This document shows positions 8,230 to 11,753 of a stretch of DNA of 11,753 bases, piece by piece. The number at the start of each line of letters is the position of its first letter. Positions within the stretch are counted from its first letter, which is position 1. Below the pieces are notes generated by a model. That model was not told the origin of the DNA. It saw only the letters and a list, made by a program, of their open reading frames with translations, and ran no database searches. The stretch comes from Bondarzewia mesenterica (taxonomy: Eukaryota > Basidiomycota > Agaricomycetes > Russulales > Bondarzewiaceae): positions 1-11,753 of the forward strand of contig SGPL01000793.1 of assembly GCA_004802705.1 (NCBI GenBank), read 5' to 3'. A program made the position numbers and the translations under genes.

Positions 8230-8770
8230 AAAAACGCGAGTGAAGCGACTGGGGACGAGAAAAGGATGCGCCCATCGGCAAGAACGACTTTCGCCGCTAC
8301 CATGTTGTCTAACCCCAATCCATGCTCGGCAGTTAAATTACCATGTGCCCCAGTGACCCAGAAGCGAACCACCGACTCCGACGAACCACAGGGGTGCGCC
8401 GACGACATCGAAACCCTCTTTGCTACCCAATTCGTAGACATCGCCCCAGTTGACACGTCCCTGAACAATAACAGCAGATCTATCTTCGGAAGATGTTACT
8501 ACTTTCTTGAAAGTGGATAGATCGATGATGATGCCTCCTTGTGAACCGGACCAGGTCGAGAAATGATAATCTCCGCCCTTGACCGCGACCTCCGGCTTCC
8601 GGGACGACGCGAATAATATAACGGTTGACATGTTCGGATAAACCGCGGGTTGAACAACACATCTGCCTCGAGGAGGTACGCCGCAGGGCTTCCCTATACC
8701 CAGGCGACGTGGGGGACAAGACATTGGCTTGCATTATTTTGCCTTGGAGGTTGTGAGCTATATAGGTCAT
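8230..8770 (-). pseudogene. FAD-linked (BBE/VAO-type) oxidoreductase remnant
   Basis: Minus-strand pieces in different frames line up in the order of the N-terminal FAD-binding domain of berberine-bridge/VAO-type oxidases. They are SPGYREAL, then CVVQPAVYPNMSTVI, VAVKGGDYHFSTWSG, GGIIIDLSTFKKV, DRSAVIVQGRVNWGDVYE and GVGGSLLG, then LTAEHGLGLDNMVAAKVVLADGRI. Such enzymes oxidise small alcohols, sugars or alkaloids with bound flavin. The frame changes near 8690 and again near 8350, within a few bases and without room for an intron. After ADGRI (about 8250) the expected segment ending in FWALRGGG is not clear, and the substrate-binding half is absent. The usual GGGHS flavin-linking motif reads GGDYH here, so the attachment His may be lost. 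It is a broken or truncated copy, cut off towards the transposon. Confidence 0.72.
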
Positions 8771-10082
8771 AGAAGACGGGAGATTCGCGGTAGCTAGTAA
8801 ACGATTACTTATATTTGTTCGGTGCTCCTGTAATGATCAATCAAGCTACAAAGCGCCGGCAGCTGGGGGTTCGGAATCAGGCAGCCAGTAGCAGTGCCCG
8901 CCAACTCATGACGATGTGACATGGAACGCCTGTGTGACGTCACGCCATTTCGAACTTACGGGTCACAGTTTGACGTCTTTGACCTTCAAGCAAGTTTTGT
9001 GTCCAAGCGACATGCGCTACATTTGCGCTACATATTCTCCACTTGCCCTTGGATCATCTGGAGCTTTTTTTCCATGGCAGAGCCTCAATGCGTCAAGTCG
9101 TAGTGGCGTTGACATAAGGATACTACTACTTATCCTTGACTTGCAATACTGATTTTCTCCTTTACACTTTTCAAATTTGTGAAGCACCTCCCCACCAGCC
9201 TTTCTTGAAGAACTTTTGGATGTGTAATTTCTCTTCCATCGATTGCTAATGGGCACAAGAACCTCCGAATGATGGACGTCTGCAGCTGCTCGACCCTGCT
9301 CGACCCATGATTGACCAGGCTTAATTGGGACGTCTCGAAACCTCAAGGCATAATTTCTACGCAAATCAATGCGTGACTTATGCGATGCTCACAGCCACTT
9401 TCTCTGATCAAGCGTTGCACTGAAGTAACTTTATGTTATCCTCCTAGACTCTTTCAGAACTGTCCAAGACACTGCGGCACACGCTCAAAGCCGGCAAGTT
9501 TTGGGAGAAGTGCCTTGCTTGCATCTGTTACCACTCATTTTGCCGTCGTCGAGGGCCACCAGACAGCCTGGTAGAGGTACGAATTCTCTTTGAATCTTTC
9601 GCTATTCTTCAACCCGAGCGTTGCATATAATTCGTTGAATTGACCGTGTCTATGTCCACAGAACCGCGGAACATGAAGGCAATCAACGGTTTGTGGGGGA
9701 AAAAAGATGAGAGGCATACTCCTCGCTTAACATCTCGCCAGTCGCCTCATTATCAGCCCCGACAAACACCTTTTCCCTCATTCTCCCATCTGCCACCACC
9801 ATCATCTGCCCTCCACGACTTGTACGCACAGAGCCAGTGGCAGCATGCAGTGAGCTTCTGCCGTGCGCCAGTGCCGCTCCCGTTCTGCTGCCCTAATAGT
9901 GCCATAACACTGAATACGGACAATTGTCACCTGTCGTCCACCAGATAGGTTCGTACCATTCCCCCATCGCATTGCTTGTTTGTTGCTTGGAGGTCTCGCC
10001 ATCCGCTTGATGTGAAGCAGTGGACGACCCTCCATTGTCCAGCTCTGCTGTCTTTTTATCGTCGACTCGCCTCGTTTTTATT
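8771..10082. other. Gene-poor stretch, nothing assigned
   Basis: No frame in these 1.3 kb shows a family I know. Frames of 60-115 residues exist (for example 9017-9364 minus, 9640-9948 plus) but overlap one another and lack motifs. Small items are a perfect 10-bp palindrome GTGACGTCAC (8934-8943), which contains the bZIP/CRE core TGACGTCA, and a tandem TGCTCGACCC pair (9287-9306). A plus frame around 9460-9580 encodes KAGKFWEKCLACICYHSFC, which has Cys/His spacing of interest but is too short to name. Confidence 0.4.
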
Positions 10083-10640
10083 TTATTTTAGCAAGGGTGA
10101 GTAATTGTCGTCATTACCTTCATCGCTGCAGCCTTCGCCCTCCGGCAGATCGTTGCTATCTTCATCTGCGATCCGTTTCCTTGAGCTCTTCATCCGCTTC
10201 CGCTGGTTCTTTTCTTCTGACGAGGAGATTTCCCTGTCCAATGCTGTATTGCATGGTCTGCGAGCGAGAAGGGGTTTGTCCCCCAACGCACCCGTAAGAG
10301 ACGAATCAGTCGATATATCCATTTCCTTGCACTGTCGGCATGGATTTCGGCGGCTTCGTATAGATCTATATCTGCACCGATATCTGTGTCAGAGTCCTGT
10401 GGAGGAAAAAAAAAAAAAGGTCAGCGGGGCAGCTTATGCCTGGTGACAAAGAGTGTTGATTACCGGAGTCCTAGCCATGGCTTGCGATGCCTTATTTGCC
10501 TGCAGCAGTTCGTTTTCCTTCTTGGCAGCCAGCGGGGGAATTATCGAACAGATGACGCAAGACGATGTTTTGTACATATAGCGATAGACAACGTCGACAA
10601 GAATGCCCAAGTTGAAACGCTGCCGTCGCAAGGTGAGTAG
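10083..10640 (-). CDS. Possible small spliced gene, unrecognised
   Basis: A good minus-strand intron lies at 10397-10463 (67 nt): donor GTAATC, a CTGAC branch site, a T12 run, then CACAG. It joins in phase a segment ending KASQAMARTP (10464 end) to DSDTDIGADIDLYEAAEIHA. That second exon runs to a TGA after KRTSGSG. A different frame, open from about 10322 to TAA at 10083-10085, carries a charged tail (SSRKRIADEDSNDLPEG) that looks like the natural C-terminus. One further intron from CGG/GTGCGT to AACCAG (89 nt) would reach it in phase. No ATG start is evident; the upstream frame begins without one near 10640. Function unknown. Confidence 0.3.
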
Positions 10641-10771
10641 GAGTAAATTGAAGTTGGAATTTGACGGTCCGTTTTTCTCAAATGATTGTCGGAGTCTGTC
10701 GCTTGCAGAAGCTGGCTTCGTATCCTTCGGATGAACGCAGGTCTCTAATTTACCTCAGCCGAAGGCAGGCC
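10600..10771 (+). other. Possible plus-strand exon pair, unrecognised
   Basis: A strong donor (GTGAGT, 10632) and an acceptor (CGCTTGCAG, ending 10709) bracket a 78-nt intron-like stretch. Splicing would join MPKLKRCRRK to KLASYPSDERRSLIYLSRRQ in phase, ending at TAA. It overlaps the minus-strand candidate upstream, so at most one of them is likely to be right. Confidence 0.2.
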
Positions 10772-10799
10772 TGGATACGGGTTTAAGAGGTGATCGAGG

Positions 10800-11111
10800 A
10801 TGGCGCGCTTTCCGTCTCTGTGTGTTCTTGTCCCTCAATATCCGAATCTTGTCTTCGCATGTCGAACCTTCAGCGGTGTGCCCTGTTCTCCCTTAGACGG
10901 AGTCTGTACCGTCATCGGCGAAGAGGGTCGTGCAATATATATGGTGCCAGTCATCGCCCGTTCCATCACATCCCTGAATTTTGTAGATGGGCGACGAGGC
11001 GAGAAGGTGCTTATTCGAGTCGCAAAAAGCAGTCGTGATATTCACTTTTTTCCCAGGGTGGCTGTTCGAGCGGACTTGAATCGCGACGATCTACATGCCA
11101 TCGGCCCCTGA
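10800..11111 (+). CDS. Hypothetical ORF, 103 residues
   Basis: This open frame begins MARFPSLCVLVPQYPN and includes EEGRAIYMVPVIARSI and GRRGEKVLIRVAKS. The composition is plausible for a globular protein and the frame uses many C/G-ending codons. I recognise no domain. It may be a single exon or decayed exon. A following frame (11095-11346) overlaps it and includes VRSLPRLAPTMHQTYVHRLF, again unassigned. Confidence 0.22.
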   Translation: MARFPSLCVLVPQYPNLVFACRTFSGVPCSPLDGVCTVIGEEGRAIYMVPVIARSITSLNFVDGRRGEKVLIRVAKSSRDIHFFPRVAVRADLNRDDLHAIGP

Positions 11112-11465
11112 GAATCCGCCAGTTTACCTCTTCATCCACGTTACCTCCATGGGTAATTTTGTCGTCTATATGTCAGTTGTCCGCTCTCTCCCTCGTCTCG
11201 CTCCGACTATGCATCAAACCTATGTGCACAGACTGTTTGACACCTCATTGCTTTATTCAGAGCATCAGTGGACGTTTCAAACCACCGCTCGCGTTCCCAT
11301 AGATATTTTCATGATTGGTCGGGTTGCGTTATCTTTATCATCATGACGGGTGGCTTGCTTGAACGTAAGTCTCTGCTTGCACTGTGCAGGGTTGCGGATC
11401 AGCATCTCTCTGAAACTCTCAACCTGCTACCACTCAGAACACCCACTCCATCCATCGCACGTTAA

Positions 11466-11753
11466 GTTTTCCAAGAAATCATCGGTAGGACTCACAGTTC
11501 CTCGTCAGGGACTTCCCCAGCTCTGTTGCACCTTCTGGTTAACCAAGTCCTTGGGGGAAGGACCTTGTTCAATCTGAGCATGCGCAATGGCGTATGGTTT
11601 CATCGTACCCAGCTCGGTGGGCTTGCTCTCCTAAATTACTCTCAAATTGTGCGCCATCTGACTGACAGCTTTTCGCGCATTGGAACAGTTCCGTTGCCCG
11701 TCCTCCTGTTATTTGCTTCTCTTTCGCGTCGGGTTTGCTGTGACAGTCTCCCG
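11466..11753 (+). CDS. Open frame running off the window, unrecognised
   Basis: From just after a TAA at 11463-11465, one plus frame stays open to the window edge. It encodes LLHLLVNQVLGGRTLFNLSM, NGVWFHRTQLGGLALLNYS and IVRHLTDSFSRIGTVPLPVL. The first Met is internal, so if real it is an exon reached by splicing or a partial gene. No family recognised. Confidence 0.2.

Noticed and set aside
8934..8943. GTGACGTCAC as a functional CRE/bZIP operator
   Set aside because: A single perfect palindrome with no adjacent intact gene. Chance or relic is as likely, so it is noted only within the stretch description.
9017..9364. Minus-strand 115-residue frame in the gene-poor stretch
   Set aside because: Two other frames here look equally plausible, no motif is recognisable, and there is no splice or start support.
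1..11753. CRISPR array, defence island or biosynthetic cluster
   Set aside because: The sequence is fungal with introns. No regularly spaced repeats and no set of co-directed enzyme genes were seen.

Overview
The window looks like a draft-assembly piece of a mushroom-forming basidiomycete (Agaricomycete) genome. The reasons are dense short introns (49-99 nt, GTRWGT...CTRAC...YAG style), a multi-exon gene that I recognise as the DUF6698 type known from Agaricomycetes, and a Plavaka-family DNA transposon, a group abundant in these fungi. It is a transposon-rich, partly decayed accessory region, with no operons, rRNA, tRNA or CRISPR.

Layout. 4-486 (+) holds short, broken, unrecognised coding-like segments pointing at the next gene. 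473-2366 (-) is an eight-exon DUF6698-type gene (478 codons plus stop as written). It has one GC-AG intron, an acidic repeat tail, and two offsetting frame disturbances at homopolymers near its N-terminus. 2367-2797 is the shared upstream region of two divergent genes. 2798-7774 (+) is a Plavaka transposase gene of ten exons. All exon junctions stay in phase, but five internal stop codons and a 620-bp insertion break it. The insertion (5374-5993) has TGT...ACA ends and a perfect 5-bp duplication ACATC, so it is a solo LTR nested in exon 7. Counting across it with one ACATC copy keeps the transposase frame exactly.

8230-8770 (-) is a frameshifted remnant of an FAD-linked (berberine-bridge/VAO type) oxidoreductase. 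8771-10082 holds no gene I can support. 10083-10640 (-) may be a small spliced gene. 10590-11753 (+) carries several open, partly coding-like stretches that I cannot assign.

The history I infer is that a Plavaka copy landed beside a DUF6698 gene and an oxidoreductase gene. It decayed by point substitutions that mostly look like C-to-T changes, and at some point received an LTR retrotransposon that later recombined to a solo LTR. I found no evidence for a new defence or metabolic system. The most informative signals are the nested insertion, the indel-free nonsense decay, the two GC-AG introns and the compensated frame shift in the DUF6698 gene.
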